Source: Paenibacillus hemerocallicola (GTDB lineage Bacteria > Bacillota > Bacilli > Paenibacillales > NBRC-103111). Taken from it: DNA of 64,000 bases. This document shows, piece by piece, positions 27,492 to 37,012 of this stretch (the first letter of the stretch is position 1; every line of letters starts with the position of its first letter). Location of the stretch: the NCBI RefSeq assembly GCF_006265175.1, contig NZ_VDCQ01000021.1:62001-126000 (forward strand), in the 5' to 3' direction. The position numbers were made by a program, and so were the translations under genes. The notes beneath the pieces were generated by a model, which was given only the letters and a program-made list of their open reading frames with translations, was not told the DNA's origin and made no database searches.

Positions 27492-29729
27492 ATGAACTTC
27501 GGGAAATGGAGATTTCCGGCAAAGACCAACAAGCTGTATTTTCGCATCCTGTCGTACTTTTTGTTTTTGCTGGTGCCTACCCTGATTATCGGCTCGGGGA
27601 TTTACGCAGCCAATGTTGCGGTGTTCAAGCAGCAGACCGTCGATAAAATCGGCTCCAATCTCATTTCCTCCTCCAAGGCGATCGACAATGTGCTTCGCAC
27701 AACCGAGCAAACGGGCATGAACTTTCTGATGAACGACACGGTACAGCGATACTTGGTCCCCTATCAGCAGCAAAGCGTCGACGAGAAAGAAAAAATAACG
27801 AGCATCGTCAAATGGCTGGCGTCCAATCGGAATATCGTCAGCCCTTATGTCGACGATATGTTCGTCTATACCGATAGCGATTGGGTGTACAAAAGCGACG
27901 GGATGGAAAGCTTTCATTCGTTTTTTACCCAATTCAGCCGTTTTGCCGACTATGGCGAATCCTACTGGTCCGACCTGCTGCGGAGCGATTTTTCGTTGCG
28001 CGTGCTGGAGCCGACGGAGGTGCGCAAACCGTACAGGGAAGGCGGCGAAACGGTAATTCCATTCGTGCTGGCCCAATATATTGCCGGCAACCGGGTCGTG
28101 CTCGTCGCCACGGTATCCGCTTCGCAAATCAACCGGTTTCTGCAGCAAAACCGGGTGGTCGATTCGAGCGCTTTTCTCGTGACGGACCAAAATAGCCGCA
28201 TCGTGACCGGCTCGCCGGACATGCTGCAGCCTGACGTCGCTCGGCGGGTCACGGAAGCCGTGGGGAGTACGGATAACGGCTACGCCGAGCTGAAGCTGGA
28301 TAAGAGCCGTTCCGTCGTGAACGTATACCGGTCGGAATACGGCTGGAAGTATTACTCGGTAACGCCGGCTGCGGAATACACCAATATGGCCAGCGGCATT
28401 TTATCCTTGATCAAGTGGATGTCGGGTATTTTGATCGTGCTCGGCGTTTTGTTCTCTTTTATATTCAGCAACAAGCTGTACAACCCGATCCGCAATTTGC
28501 TCGATGCCCAGCATCGACGGGAGAAGTTTTCCGGCGAATTTCTGGAAAATGCCTTTACGTACGTACTGGGCGGGAATCGCTTGGGCAAGCATGAGGCGCT
28601 AATGCAGGAAATCGGCTTCGAGGGCGGCCAGTACGTGTGCGTCGGCATCAAATTCCATTTCAAGCCCGCGTTTTACGAGGACATTCAAGACACGGACCGG
28701 CTGATCGTGCTGGAAAATATGAAGAAAATCATTCAAGGCATCCTTCAGCGGCACGTATCCGCCTATGTGATCGATGCCCAGAAAAATCTGTATGCGGCGA
28801 TGGTCAATTTGAAGGAGGGACAAGACCGCTCCGCGCTCGACCGGGCGCTCTCCGTGCTGATGGAGACGTTCAATTACGACACCCGGTATTGCCGTCTTGT
28901 CGTCGGCGTCGGCCGGATCTACGAGCAGATCGGCGATTTGGCCAAATCGTACGGCGATTGCAGACTGGCGCTCGCCAAGGCGGACGAGAACAGCGATACC
29001 CAGATTATCGACGCTTCCCTCTTTCCCCTCGAGCAGTACTATCATTTCGGCTTCGTAGAGGAGCGGAAGATCATCAACGCCCTGCGGAGCGGAGAGATGT
29101 CCGTACTGGAGACGGAAATCCGCGCGATCGTCGATTTGAACCTGGAGAAGGGCACGTCCAATTGGTACATGAATTTGCTGCTCGTCGAGCTGTACAATAT
29201 CGGCGTCAAATTTTTGATGGAGAAAGGGATCAGTCCGCAGCGCATGCTGACGGAGAGCGACCATCTCATTCTGGTCGGGCGCGCTTCGCAGCTTCTGGAC
29301 TTGCAGGAGCACTTGTCGCTGCTGCTGCGCTTTTGCCGGGAGATCGTGGAGAACGCACCGTCCCAGGAGGATAACAAGGCGGCGAAAATCGTCATGAAGA
29401 TGATTCAATATATCGACGACAACTACAGGAACGATTTGTATCTGGAGCAGGTCGCGGCGGAAATGAATTTGTCCGCGAAATATATTTCCAAGCTGTTCAA
29501 GGAATCGACCGGCACGAACTTGACGGAATATATCCAAATCAAGCGGATTGCGGAAGCCAAGAAGCTGCTCGGCACGACATCGCTCAAAAATGACGAGATC
29601 GCGGAACAAGTAGGGATTGTAAGCCGATCCACCTTTTTCCGCCTGTTCAAAAAATATGAGGGAATTACGCCGCAGGATTATCGGAAAATGCTGCAGGAAG
29701 GCGAAGCGACGCCCGAAGAACCGATTTGA
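27492..29729 (+). CDS. Membrane-bound AraC-type regulator (two-helix sensor plus AraC DNA-binding domain)
   Basis: 745 residues. Helix 1 (about 16-42: FRILSYFLFLLVPTLIIGSGIY) and helix 2 (about 296-318: GILSLIKWMSGILIVLGVLF) enclose an extracellular sensor loop. A cytoplasmic linker follows, and the C-terminal AraC domain (about 635-735) carries YLEQVAAEMNLSAKYISKLFKE and KNDEIAEQVGIVSRSTFFRLFK. The architecture matches the YesS-like regulators of Bacillus and Paenibacillus that sense extracellular glycan products and control neighbouring importers. The ATG at 27492 was chosen because GGGTGGG lies upstream; the frame extends further without a good site. It sits just before an LplBCA-type importer, its likely target. 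A paralog is at 45424. Confidence 0.9.
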   Translation: MNFGKWRFPAKTNKLYFRILSYFLFLLVPTLIIGSGIYAANVAVFKQQTVDKIGSNLISSSKAIDNVLRTTEQTGMNFLMNDTVQRYLVPYQQQSVDEKEKITSIVKWLASNRNIVSPYVDDMFVYTDSDWVYKSDGMESFHSFFTQFSRFADYGESYWSDLLRSDFSLRVLEPTEVRKPYREGGETVIPFVLAQYIAGNRVVLVATVSASQINRFLQQNRVVDSSAFLVTDQNSRIVTGSPDMLQPDVARRVTEAVGSTDNGYAELKLDKSRSVVNVYRSEYGWKYYSVTPAAEYTNMASGILSLIKWMSGILIVLGVLFSFIFSNKLYNPIRNLLDAQHRREKFSGEFLENAFTYVLGGNRLGKHEALMQEIGFEGGQYVCVGIKFHFKPAFYEDIQDTDRLIVLENMKKIIQGILQRHVSAYVIDAQKNLYAAMVNLKEGQDRSALDRALSVLMETFNYDTRYCRLVVGVGRIYEQIGDLAKSYGDCRLALAKADENSDTQIIDASLFPLEQYYHFGFVEERKIINALRSGEMSVLETEIRAIVDLNLEKGTSNWYMNLLLVELYNIGVKFLMEKGISPQRMLTESDHLILVGRASQLLDLQEHLSLLLRFCREIVENAPSQEDNKAAKIVMKMIQYIDDNYRNDLYLEQVAAEMNLSAKYISKLFKESTGTNLTEYIQIKRIAEAKKLLGTTSLKNDEIAEQVGIVSRSTFFRLFKKYEGITPQDYRKMLQEGEATPEEPI

Positions 29730-29749
29730 GACTCGCAAGGAAAAATGGG

Positions 29750-29780
29750 ACTGTCCCGATTGGCGGGAAATTGGGACGGT
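29750..29780 (+). terminator. Hairpin after the membrane AraC gene
   Basis: Arms of about 11-12 bases, GACTGTCCCGATT and AATTGGGACGGT, around GGCGGGA. Only TTT follows, so termination is less certain than pairing strength. It lies 20 bases after the stop. Confidence 0.5.
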
Positions 29781-29798
29781 TTGCGCCGTACTGGCAAT

Positions 29799-29812
29799 AG
29801 AAAGCGCTTCAT
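29799..29812 (+). promoter_or_regulatory. Candidate cre (CcpA) box before the importer operon
   Basis: AGAAAGCGCTTCAT matches 12 of 14 cre consensus positions with an intact GAAAGCGCTT core. It lies 165 bases before the GTG of the permease gene at 29977. It would link expression of the importer to carbon catabolite control. Confidence 0.5.
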
Positions 29813-29912
29813 CGACCGGCTATGCTGAAGAAGGATCGACAATACGGTACCGCCGGTACGGAAAGGAGAGACGAGGAAAGCGACGGGCATTGGGCCGGAT
29901 ACAATAGAGAAT

Positions 29913-29935
29913 ATCGTTCCTCTATAGGGAACGAT
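29913..29935 (+). promoter_or_regulatory. Perfect inverted repeat in the leader of the importer operon
   Basis: ATCGTTCC (29913-29920) and GGAACGAT (29928-29935) are perfectly complementary around a 7-base centre. It is 41 bases before the GTG at 29977, with a possible -10 (TACAAT, 29900-29905) before it. It could be an operator or an RNA hairpin. There is no U-tract, so a terminator is unlikely. Confidence 0.4.
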
Positions 29936-29976
29936 TGGTTCTCATGTGTGTGAGTAAGGGATTGGAGGCTTGCAAG

Positions 29977-30909
29977 GTGAACAGCACACAGATGGCCGGA
30001 GTACGGACCCCGCATTGGAAGAGACAGTTGAGGAAAAGCAAATATTTGTATGCGATGTTTGCTTTGCCCGCGATTTATTTTGTTTTGTTTCATTTCATTC
30101 CGATTTTCGGCAACGTCATCGCGTTTCAGAACTACAACGTGTTCAGCGGGTTTATCAAAAGCCCGTGGGTCGGATGGGACCATTTCAAGGTGTTTCTGTA
30201 CGATCCTTATTTCTGGAAGCTGGTACGGAACACGCTCATGCTCAACCTGTACGGACTGCTGTTCAATTTCCCGGCGCCGATCGTGCTGGCGCTGCTGTTG
30301 AACGAGCTGCGGGTTAAGTTTTTCAAAAGACTGGTGCAGTCGGTGGCTTATTTGCCCCATTTTCTGTCCACGGTCGTCATATCCGGCATGCTCGTCAATT
30401 TTTTGGCGCTGGACGGGATGCTCAACCGGCTGATCGAATGGTTCGGAGCGGAGCAGATCCAGTTTCTGATCGAGCCTTCGTGGTTCAGGACGATATACAC
30501 CGCATCGGATATTTGGCAGCAGGTGGGCTGGGGGACGATTATTTACTTGGCCGCGCTTACGGGCATAGACCCGCAGCTGTACGAGGCCGCGAGAATGGAC
30601 GGGGCGAATCGGTGGAAGCAGGCGCTGCACGTGACGCTGCCGAGCCTCGTTCCGGTCATTACGATTTTGTTCCTGCTCGCGATCGGCAATTCGCTGTCCG
30701 TCGGCTATGAGAAAATATTGCTGCTGTACAACGGCGCGACGTACGAGACGGCCGACGTCATTCAAACGTACGTGTACCGCAGAGGCTTGCTCGGAAGCGA
30801 TCTCAGCTTCGCCTCTGCCGTAGGCTTGTTCCAATCGGTCGTAGCCTATATATTGGTCGTGGGCGCGAATCGGCTGACGAGATGGCTGGGGGGGACCAGT
30901 CTATGGTAA
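29977..30909 (+). CDS. ABC transporter permease, LplB-type (carbohydrate importer)
   Basis: 310 residues, six membrane helices. The EAA motif for ATPase contact is YEAARMDGANRWKQALHVTLP. Starting at the GTG at 29977 puts GGAGG 8 bases upstream; earlier ATGs in the frame have no such site. LplB-type permeases belong to the polysaccharide/oligosaccharide importers that share one MsmX-type ATPase, and none is encoded here. It overlaps the next gene by 7 bases (ATGGTAA). The transported sugar is unknown. Confidence 0.92.
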   Translation: MNSTQMAGVRTPHWKRQLRKSKYLYAMFALPAIYFVLFHFIPIFGNVIAFQNYNVFSGFIKSPWVGWDHFKVFLYDPYFWKLVRNTLMLNLYGLLFNFPAPIVLALLLNELRVKFFKRLVQSVAYLPHFLSTVVISGMLVNFLALDGMLNRLIEWFGAEQIQFLIEPSWFRTIYTASDIWQQVGWGTIIYLAALTGIDPQLYEAARMDGANRWKQALHVTLPSLVPVITILFLLAIGNSLSVGYEKILLLYNGATYETADVIQTYVYRRGLLGSDLSFASAVGLFQSVVAYILVVGANRLTRWLGGTSLW

Positions 30910-31808
30910 AGAACGGCGGTGCAGCCCTGTCCCGTTTTCGCAAAAAAAACGTTTCGCTGTTCGATATCGTCAACTTCCTCCTTCTGCTCGGCGTCGTGTT
31001 CGTCATGCTGTACCCTTTGTACTACATGGCGATCATCTCGATCAGCTCGGGAGGGCCGGTTAGCCGGGGAGAGGTCGGTTTTTATCCGGTCGATGTGACC
31101 TGGAAGGCGTACGACATCATTTTCTCCAGCGCTCCGATCGTGCAGGCGTACAAAAATACGCTGCTGTATACGTCGGTCGGCGTGGCGATCAATTTGGCGA
31201 TGACCGCGCTGTGCGCGTATCCGCTGTCGCGCAGCCATTTTTACGGTAAAAACGTATTCGCGATGATGATCGTGTTTACGATGTTTTTCGACGGGGGGAT
31301 GATTCCCCGCTATTTGGTAGTCGACAGCCTCGGCCTGCTCAACTCGCTGTGGGCGATCGTGCTGCCGCCGGCCGTCAACGTTTTCTACATGGTCATGATG
31401 CGCACGTTTTTCCAGGCGATTCCCGATGCGTTGATCGAGTCGGCGCATATGGACGGAGCGAACGATTGGAAAGTATTCCGGACGATCGTGCTGCCGCTGT
31501 CGGCCCCGCTCTTCGCGACGATGACTTTGTTCTACGCCGTCGGTCACTGGAACAGCTTTTTCTCCGCGCTGATCTATTTGAACGAAAGCAGCAAATATCC
31601 GGTCCAGATGATTTTGCGCAATATCGTCATACAGGGCGACATGTCGGCCCAGTCGACGGAGATGAGCGGCGTGGTAGGAATGCTCGTCGTCGACCAAAAT
31701 ATCAAATATGCGGTCGTAATGGTCGCGATACTGCCTATTCTCGCGCTGTATCCGTTTTTGCAAAAATATTTTGTCAAAGGCTCCATGGTAGGCTCGCTGA
31801 AAGGCTGA
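30903..31808 (+). CDS. ABC transporter permease, LplC-type (carbohydrate importer)
   Basis: 301 residues, six membrane helices, with LLLLGVVFVMLYPLYYMAI at the start, the EAA motif IESAHMDGANDWKVFRTIVLP, and the C-terminal LYPFLQKYFVKGSMVGSLKG of the LplC group. The ATG at 30903 overlaps the stop of the first permease by 7 bases, so translation is coupled. It is followed by its solute-binding protein 32 bases later. Confidence 0.92.
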   Translation: MVKNGGAALSRFRKKNVSLFDIVNFLLLLGVVFVMLYPLYYMAIISISSGGPVSRGEVGFYPVDVTWKAYDIIFSSAPIVQAYKNTLLYTSVGVAINLAMTALCAYPLSRSHFYGKNVFAMMIVFTMFFDGGMIPRYLVVDSLGLLNSLWAIVLPPAVNVFYMVMMRTFFQAIPDALIESAHMDGANDWKVFRTIVLPLSAPLFATMTLFYAVGHWNSFFSALIYLNESSKYPVQMILRNIVIQGDMSAQSTEMSGVVGMLVVDQNIKYAVVMVAILPILALYPFLQKYFVKGSMVGSLKG

Positions 31809-31840
31809 TCGAACGATTATCAGAAGGGGTGTTTCTCGAG

Positions 31841-33412
31841 ATGAGGACAAAGAAACGGGTAGTTCCCGCAGCGCTGAGCGTATTGCTGCCGGCGGTGGCG
31901 GTATTGTCGGCCTGCTCCTCCTCCACGGAGAGCGGGAAAGCCGGCGATGCGAATTCTTCGGCCGCCAAGACGCCGGAGGCCAGAACGGTTACGGTCATGA
32001 GAAGCGACAGCTCGATCCAGCCGGTGCTGAAGGAATCCCCCGCGCTCAAGCAAATATTGGCGAAGACGAACGTGAAGGTCAATATGGAGGGCGTGCCGAG
32101 CAGCGATTACGAGGCGAAGAAGAAGACGCTGATCGCCACCAACAATATTCCGGACGTGCTGCACGTATCCCGGACCGATATTACGAACTATGCGAGCACG
32201 GGCATTTTCCTGAACCTGTCTCCGCTTATCGACCAATACGCGCCGAACTTCAAGAAACGGCTGGAGAGCGAGCCGGAGGCGAGCAAGCTGAAGATCGACG
32301 GGAATTTCTACGGCTTCCCGATTATGGCCCGCAAGTCGGTGGCGGCGAACGTGGGCAACTTCCCGATGATACGCGCCGATATTTTGCAGGAATTGGGCTT
32401 GAAAACGCCGACCACGTTCGAGGAGCTGTACGAGGTGCTGAAGGCGTTCAAGGCGAAGTACCCGGACTCGTATCCGTGGACGATGCGCAGCGGCTCGCAA
32501 TATAATTTGCGTTTCCTCGCCTATGCTTTCGGCAGCGGCTTCTCCATCTATTACGAGCCGAAGCAGGATAAATACCTGTTCGGTCCGGCGCATCCGGAAT
32601 TCAAGGAAGTCATGACGTATTTGACCAAGCTGTACAAGGAAAAGCTGCTCGACCCGAACTTTACGAACTTGACGGCCCAGCAGTGGCAGCAAAATCTGAG
32701 CTCCGGCAAATCGCTGTTTTTCTACGACAATTATACGTTTGCCGTCAATTTCAACGCCGCGCTGCAGCAGCTCAATCCGAAGGCGAAGTTCGACATGCTG
32801 CCGGTCTTCAAGGATGCGGCGGGCAATAAACGGAATTACATGGACAATCCGTCCAGCTTCAATTCCTATGCGATCAGCAGCAAGGTGAAAAATCCGGAGG
32901 AAATCGTCAAGCTGTTCGACTGGATGTATTCGGACGAAGGCGCGGACATTACCAACTTCGGCGTGCCCGGCGAGCATTTCACTAGATCGGGCGACAAAGT
33001 GACGATCACCCAAAGCCTGATCGACCAGTATAAGGACAAGCAGGACCCGTATCGCGCGATGCAATCGTTCCTCGGAACGGGGCTGCTGGCTTTCAGCACG
33101 TTCACCGACGATACGCCGATGCTGACGATCTCCCCGCCGGAGCTGAAGCAGTGGTCCGACAGCGTGAAGCAGCAGAAGGACCGCAAGGAAGTGGTCGAGA
33201 AGCCGCTCGATCCGCCGTTCACCGAGGAAGAGCGGGAGAAGCTGAAGCAGCTGACGACGAAGGTGGATACGATCGTCACGCAAAATGTCGACAAGTTCAT
33301 CCTTGGCAGCCGTCCGCTCGGCGAGCTCGACGCCTTCGCCAAGGAAGTTGCGGCAGGCGGGGCGAGCGAAATCGAGGACATTTACAACGCCGCATGGAAA
33401 CGGATGAAATAA
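31841..33412 (+). CDS. Extracellular solute-binding protein, LplA-type (lipoprotein)
   Basis: 523 residues. The signal ends in lipobox LSAC (about residues 22-25) followed by a Ser/Gly-rich linker. It is longer than the family 1 proteins at 2014 and 4387 and matches the LplA/YtcQ group: PDVLHVSRTDITNYAS, NLSPLIDQYAPNFKK, FEELYEVLKAFKAKYP and the C-terminal ILGSRPLGELDAFAKEV. AAGGGGTG precedes the ATG. It completes a permease-permease-binding protein operon that probably carries oligosaccharides. The ATPase is presumably encoded elsewhere (MsmX type). Confidence 0.92.
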   Translation: MRTKKRVVPAALSVLLPAVAVLSACSSSTESGKAGDANSSAAKTPEARTVTVMRSDSSIQPVLKESPALKQILAKTNVKVNMEGVPSSDYEAKKKTLIATNNIPDVLHVSRTDITNYASTGIFLNLSPLIDQYAPNFKKRLESEPEASKLKIDGNFYGFPIMARKSVAANVGNFPMIRADILQELGLKTPTTFEELYEVLKAFKAKYPDSYPWTMRSGSQYNLRFLAYAFGSGFSIYYEPKQDKYLFGPAHPEFKEVMTYLTKLYKEKLLDPNFTNLTAQQWQQNLSSGKSLFFYDNYTFAVNFNAALQQLNPKAKFDMLPVFKDAAGNKRNYMDNPSSFNSYAISSKVKNPEEIVKLFDWMYSDEGADITNFGVPGEHFTRSGDKVTITQSLIDQYKDKQDPYRAMQSFLGTGLLAFSTFTDDTPMLTISPPELKQWSDSVKQQKDRKEVVEKPLDPPFTEEEREKLKQLTTKVDTIVTQNVDKFILGSRPLGELDAFAKEVAAGGASEIEDIYNAAWKRMK

Positions 33413-33565
33413 ACATAACGGCAGGGCAAGCGCAAAGCCGGACTGCCCGTTGACAGGCACGGGCTGCCGTCGGCCGCGAATTCCGGGAGAGGAAGCCGCG
33501 TCGGCAGCGGTCCGTAAGCGGGCGTACGACTTTGCCGAACGGCCGATGGAGGTTAAGAACAGCAT

Positions 33566-34714
33566 ATGGATATTCGTCTGTTGACTGGCGGCGATATGAA
33601 GGAAGCGATCGGACTTGTCGACCAGACGTTTAGGAATGACGACCGCCCGTCGCTTGCGGCTTCGTCGCCGAAAGTGTTCTCGGGCAGTCTGGGGCAGGCG
33701 ATAGGCGGTTATGTGGACGAACGGCTCGTCTCGTTTGCCGGCTTGGTGCCCGCTGTCGTAAGAGTAGGGGAAGCGCATCTGCAAGTATATTCGTACGGGG
33801 CGGTGTGCACGCATCCCGACTTCCGGGGAAGAGGCTATGCCAGTCTCATTCTGGACTATGCCAAACGGCACGTCGATAAGGCCGGAGCGTCGTTGCTGCT
33901 CGTCTCGGGCATACGCTCCTTGTATACGGATGCGGGCTGCCATCGGTTCGGCGCGTTTCGCAAGCATACGCTGTCGGCGGATCGCTCGGAGACGCTCGCT
34001 TCCGGGCTGTCCCCTGCAGTACGGTGCAGGGCTGCGGATGCTGCGGATTGGTTTCGTCTGAGGCAGCTGTCGGCGTCGAGGTCCGTTTATTACGAGCAGA
34101 GCGTTTGGGATTTGGCGGACCTGCATGCCGCCGCCGCGGTAACGTCGATGCAGCGGATGGAGCAAACGACGCTGATCGCCGAGCGGGACGGGGAGGCCGT
34201 CGCTTTCTGCGTGCTGGCGCTTAAGCGGGCAGGGATCGACTATGCGGACCGCAACAGCTATGTTCTAGAATGGGCAGGCGGGGCGGAAGACGTTTGCGCG
34301 ATTTTGCTGCACGCTCTTAAGGACGGACTGGCGGACAAGCTGGACATTACGGTCGGCTGGCACGAGGAGGAGATGGAGCAGTCGTTGGCCGGGGGCGGCA
34401 CTGCTGTCGAAGAGGGCAATTCCGGCACCGTTCATATCGTGAACCCGGCCAGACTGTTCGAACAGCTTCGTCCGTATTGGGACCGGGCAGCCGGTATCGG
34501 GGGCGAAGTGCCGACGGTGCGGGTCCATGACGACGGCGCTTGCAGCGTGGCGATAGGCGGCCGCGTAAGCGGGACTCTTGATCCGGCGCGGCTGACCGAG
34601 CTCCTGTTCGACAAAGAGCCCGAGGGGCCCGCATTGGAGAGCGAATGGCTGGCTGCGGCAGCCCCATTCCTGCCGGTTCCGTTTCCCTATACAAAAGGAT
34701 TGAATTACGTGTAA
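33566..34714 (+). CDS. GNAT family N-acetyltransferase with C-terminal extension
   Basis: 382 residues. The N-terminal GNAT fold (about 1-150) has motif A, GAVCTHPDFRGRGYASLIL (about 78-97), with the R-G-R-G-Y acetyl-CoA loop, preceded by VYSYGAV. The rest, about 230 residues, includes a second GNAT-like or sterol-carrier-like region similar to Eis-type acetyltransferases but not clearly so. GGAGG lies upstream of the ATG. The Asp-box gene follows 13 bases after the stop, so they are cotranscribed. The acceptor is unknown; given the sugar-uptake setting an amino sugar is possible. Confidence 0.85.
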   Translation: MDIRLLTGGDMKEAIGLVDQTFRNDDRPSLAASSPKVFSGSLGQAIGGYVDERLVSFAGLVPAVVRVGEAHLQVYSYGAVCTHPDFRGRGYASLILDYAKRHVDKAGASLLLVSGIRSLYTDAGCHRFGAFRKHTLSADRSETLASGLSPAVRCRAADAADWFRLRQLSASRSVYYEQSVWDLADLHAAAAVTSMQRMEQTTLIAERDGEAVAFCVLALKRAGIDYADRNSYVLEWAGGAEDVCAILLHALKDGLADKLDITVGWHEEEMEQSLAGGGTAVEEGNSGTVHIVNPARLFEQLRPYWDRAAGIGGEVPTVRVHDDGACSVAIGGRVSGTLDPARLTELLFDKEPEGPALESEWLAAAAPFLPVPFPYTKGLNYV

Positions 34715-34727
34715 TGGAGGGGCGCTC

Positions 34728-35816
34728 ATGAAGACGGTTATGGTGTATAAAGAAGCGGGACGTTACGCGGGCTGGCCGGCCAACTACGGGATATGGTCGT
34801 GGGGCGACGAGATCGTCGTCGGTTATACGCTAGGCTATCACAGTACGGAGGGCGGGTTTCATGCCCGCGACAAGACGAGGCCTTTCGTCGCCATGCAGGC
34901 ACGAAGCTTCGACGGGGGAGAAAGCTGGCTGTCGGTCGAGACGCCGGTCCGCACCCCGGGCAATAAAGGGCTGTCGGCGGGCGAGCACTCCGCCTCGCAG
35001 CCGGGAGAGGCCGAAGAGGCCAATGAGCCTGTTCCGGTCGAGCGGGCGATCGACTTCGCCCATCCGGATTTCGCCCTGATGTGCGCGAGGCAGGACTTGA
35101 CGGGAGGCTCGAGATCGTGGTTTTACACGTCCGGCGACCGTTGCCATTCCTGGGAAGGACCGTTTGCGCTGCCGATGATGGGGCAGATCGGCCTGGCGGC
35201 GCGTACCGACTACTTGGTGTCCGGCGCGAACGAATGCCTGTTCTTCCTAACCGCGCCGACCGTAGAAGGAACGGAGACGGGCAGCCGGGTGTTTTGCGCG
35301 AGGACGGCGGACGGGGGCAGGACGTTCGAGTTCGTCTCCTGGATCGGTCCCGAAGCCGGCAACGGCTTCTCGATTATGCCGGCCAGCGTCCGGCTGTCGG
35401 ATACCGACATCCTGGTCGCGACGCGCGAACGCAGAACGACCGGCGACAACTTATCGGAGAACTGGATCGATCTGTACCGATCGTCCGACAATGGAGCTGC
35501 GTGGACTTATGTAAGCCGTCCGGTAGCCGACACGGGACATGGCGGCAATCCGCCGACCTTGACCCGACTGCATGACGGACGTCTATGCATGACTTACGCC
35601 TACCGGAACGCGCCCTACGGCATGAGAGCCAAGCTGAGCTCCGACGCCGGGCTGACCTGGGGCGAAGAAATCGTCCTGAACGCCGAAGCGGGCAGCCATG
35701 ATATCGGCTACCCCCGCACGGTGCTGCGCAGCGACGGAACGCTCGTAATCGTCTATTACTACAATGACGAGCCGGGCGGAGCCTGCTACATCGCCGCGAC
35801 TTTGTGGAAGCCTTGA
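34728..35816 (+). CDS. Asp-box (BNR) sialidase-like beta-propeller protein, cytoplasmic
   Basis: 362 residues. Five Asp-box-like motifs are seen: SFDGGESW, SGDRCHSW, TADGGRTF, SSDNGAAW, SSDAGLTW, the S-x-D-x-G-x-x-W pattern that marks blades of six-bladed sialidase-like propellers. The F/Y-R-I-P motif of true sialidases is not evident, so the activity may be on another glycoside. No signal peptide is present, so it acts inside the cell on imported sugars. It ends a unit with the GNAT gene, and a strong terminator lies 75 bases on. A distant relative is at 38659. Confidence 0.85.
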   Translation: MKTVMVYKEAGRYAGWPANYGIWSWGDEIVVGYTLGYHSTEGGFHARDKTRPFVAMQARSFDGGESWLSVETPVRTPGNKGLSAGEHSASQPGEAEEANEPVPVERAIDFAHPDFALMCARQDLTGGSRSWFYTSGDRCHSWEGPFALPMMGQIGLAARTDYLVSGANECLFFLTAPTVEGTETGSRVFCARTADGGRTFEFVSWIGPEAGNGFSIMPASVRLSDTDILVATRERRTTGDNLSENWIDLYRSSDNGAAWTYVSRPVADTGHGGNPPTLTRLHDGRLCMTYAYRNAPYGMRAKLSSDAGLTWGEEIVLNAEAGSHDIGYPRTVLRSDGTLVIVYYYNDEPGGACYIAATLWKP

Positions 35817-35891
35817 TCGGACCGTTCCGTTGTCTTTCCTTGCTGACGGTACGAATATAACCCGGCCGGGCAATAAAGTACATCCATACGG

Positions 35892-35937
35892 GCAAAGCAC
35901 ATTACAGAATGATTCTCTGTAATGTGCTTCGCCTTTT
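35892..35937. terminator. Strong Rho-independent terminator
   Basis: GCAAAGCACATTACAGA (35892-35908) pairs with TCTGTAATGTGCTTCGC (35916-35932), a 17-bp stem with one G-U pair, followed by TTTT (+ strand). It separates the Asp-box gene from the convergent IclR gene. Confidence 0.85.
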
Positions 35938-36043
35938 CTGTGTTGCCGCTATGGCTGATTTTTGATCTATAGAAACCATCTCAGTATAGGCTTGATTCCG
36001 CACCGTATCATAGCAGCAGGGAAGGGCGCGACGGCAAGGCGGG

Positions 36044-36802
36044 TCAATCGATTTCCAACGACGCAATGATTCCCCGAAGCCTTTGCGCATGGGCTTCAAT
36101 CGCCTGGTCGTCGAAGCGCAGGGAGGGCCCGGATATGCTGAGGCCGGCGACCACTTCGCCTTTTCGGGCGCGGATCGGCATGCCGACGCACTTGATGCCG
36201 TACTGGTGCTCCATATTGTCGATCGCATATCCGCGGCACCGGACCGCTTCCAGCTCTTCCAGCAGCTTTTCTCCATCGGTAATCGTATGTTCCGTAATGG
36301 CGTCAAGTCCCCTGGCCAGTATGGTCTCCGTGACTTCGCGGGGCAAGTAGGCGAGCATCGCCTTGCCGATGCCGGTGCAGTACAGGGGGGCTTTGATGCC
36401 CATCACCGATTTCACGGTCATTAAATTTCGCGGCGAGGAGGAATCCAGGTACACGACTTCCGCATCGTCGCTCGGTATGGCGAGGAAGATCGTTTCGCCG
36501 GTAGCGTCCGCCAGCTCCTGCATATGGGGCTGGATCGTTTTGCGGAAACTGATATTGCTGGACACGACATGGCCGAGCTCCAATACTCGGAGTGCGAGCC
36601 TGTACTTCCCGTTATCGGGATTTTTTTTAATATAGCCCGCTTTCACGAACGTGTCCATAATATTGTGGACATTGCTTTTGTACAGGCCGAGACGTTCGCT
36701 GATTTCGGTAATGCCGAGCTCGGGCGTCGTCGCGGAGAAGCAGTCCAGTACTTGCAAAGCTTTATACAGCGTTTTCGTTTTGACTTGACCTTCTTCGAGC
36801 AT
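36044..36802 (-). CDS. IclR family transcriptional regulator
   Basis: 252 residues. The N-terminal winged helix (about 8-68: LQVLDCFSATTPELGITEISERLGLYKSNVHNI) is followed by the IclR effector-binding domain (about 85-250: ELADATGETIFLAIP, RNLMTVKSVMGIKAPLYCTGIGKAMLA, GYAIDNMEHQYGIKCVGMPI, GLSISGP). IclR proteins often bind small organic acids or sugar-derived effectors. A -10/-35 pair at 36882-36910 and operator half-sites at 36843-36867 lie upstream. It is divergent to the FAD-oxidoreductase operon at 37244, which shares the same operator arrangement, so it very likely represses both itself and that operon. Confidence 0.92.
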   Translation of the reverse strand: MLEEGQVKTKTLYKALQVLDCFSATTPELGITEISERLGLYKSNVHNIMDTFVKAGYIKKNPDNGKYRLALRVLELGHVVSSNISFRKTIQPHMQELADATGETIFLAIPSDDAEVVYLDSSSPRNLMTVKSVMGIKAPLYCTGIGKAMLAYLPREVTETILARGLDAITEHTITDGEKLLEELEAVRCRGYAIDNMEHQYGIKCVGMPIRARKGEVVAGLSISGPSLRFDDQAIEAHAQRLRGIIASLEID

Positions 36803-36842
36803 GATATCTCAACTCCAAGCCGAATATAAGTGCCGTTATTTC

Positions 36843-36867
36843 AGAACGATGTTCATATATTTAGAAT
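36843..36867. promoter_or_regulatory. Probable IclR operator at its own promoter
   Basis: Half-sites AGAAC (36843-36847), GTTCA (36851-36855) and AGAAT (36863-36867) are spaced by 3 and 7 bases. The set falls at about +16 to +40 from the minus-strand promoter at 36882-36910, and the same 3/7 spacing recurs at 37061-37085. Regulation by the product of the adjacent IclR gene is inferred. Confidence 0.6.
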
Positions 36868-36881
36868 TTTGTAACAATCCC

Positions 36882-36910
36882 ATTATACGTGAATGCCTCC
36901 GTGCAATCAA
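36882..36910 (-). promoter_or_regulatory. Sigma-A-type promoter for the IclR gene
   Basis: On the minus strand TTGATT (36905-36910), 17-base spacer, TATAAT (36882-36887), 80 bases before the ATG. This is a good match to the consensus. Confidence 0.7.
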
Positions 36911-37012
36911 TAAACGCCTATAAAAGACGAACGAAAGAATCCCAATGCGATGGAAGAAGGGAATTGCCTCGCAAATCGAAAAACATGCAGGAAGCGAACT
37001 TGAAATCGGGGA

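Noticed and set aside
33413-33565. Possible terminator after the LplA-type gene at 31841
   Set aside because: A GC-rich inverted repeat is present (about 33420-33452) but with a bulge and without a T-run.
31820-34165. Very long antisense reading frame across the binding-protein and GNAT genes
   Set aside because: Same reason: shadow of the real plus-strand genes, arginine and leucine rich with no motif.
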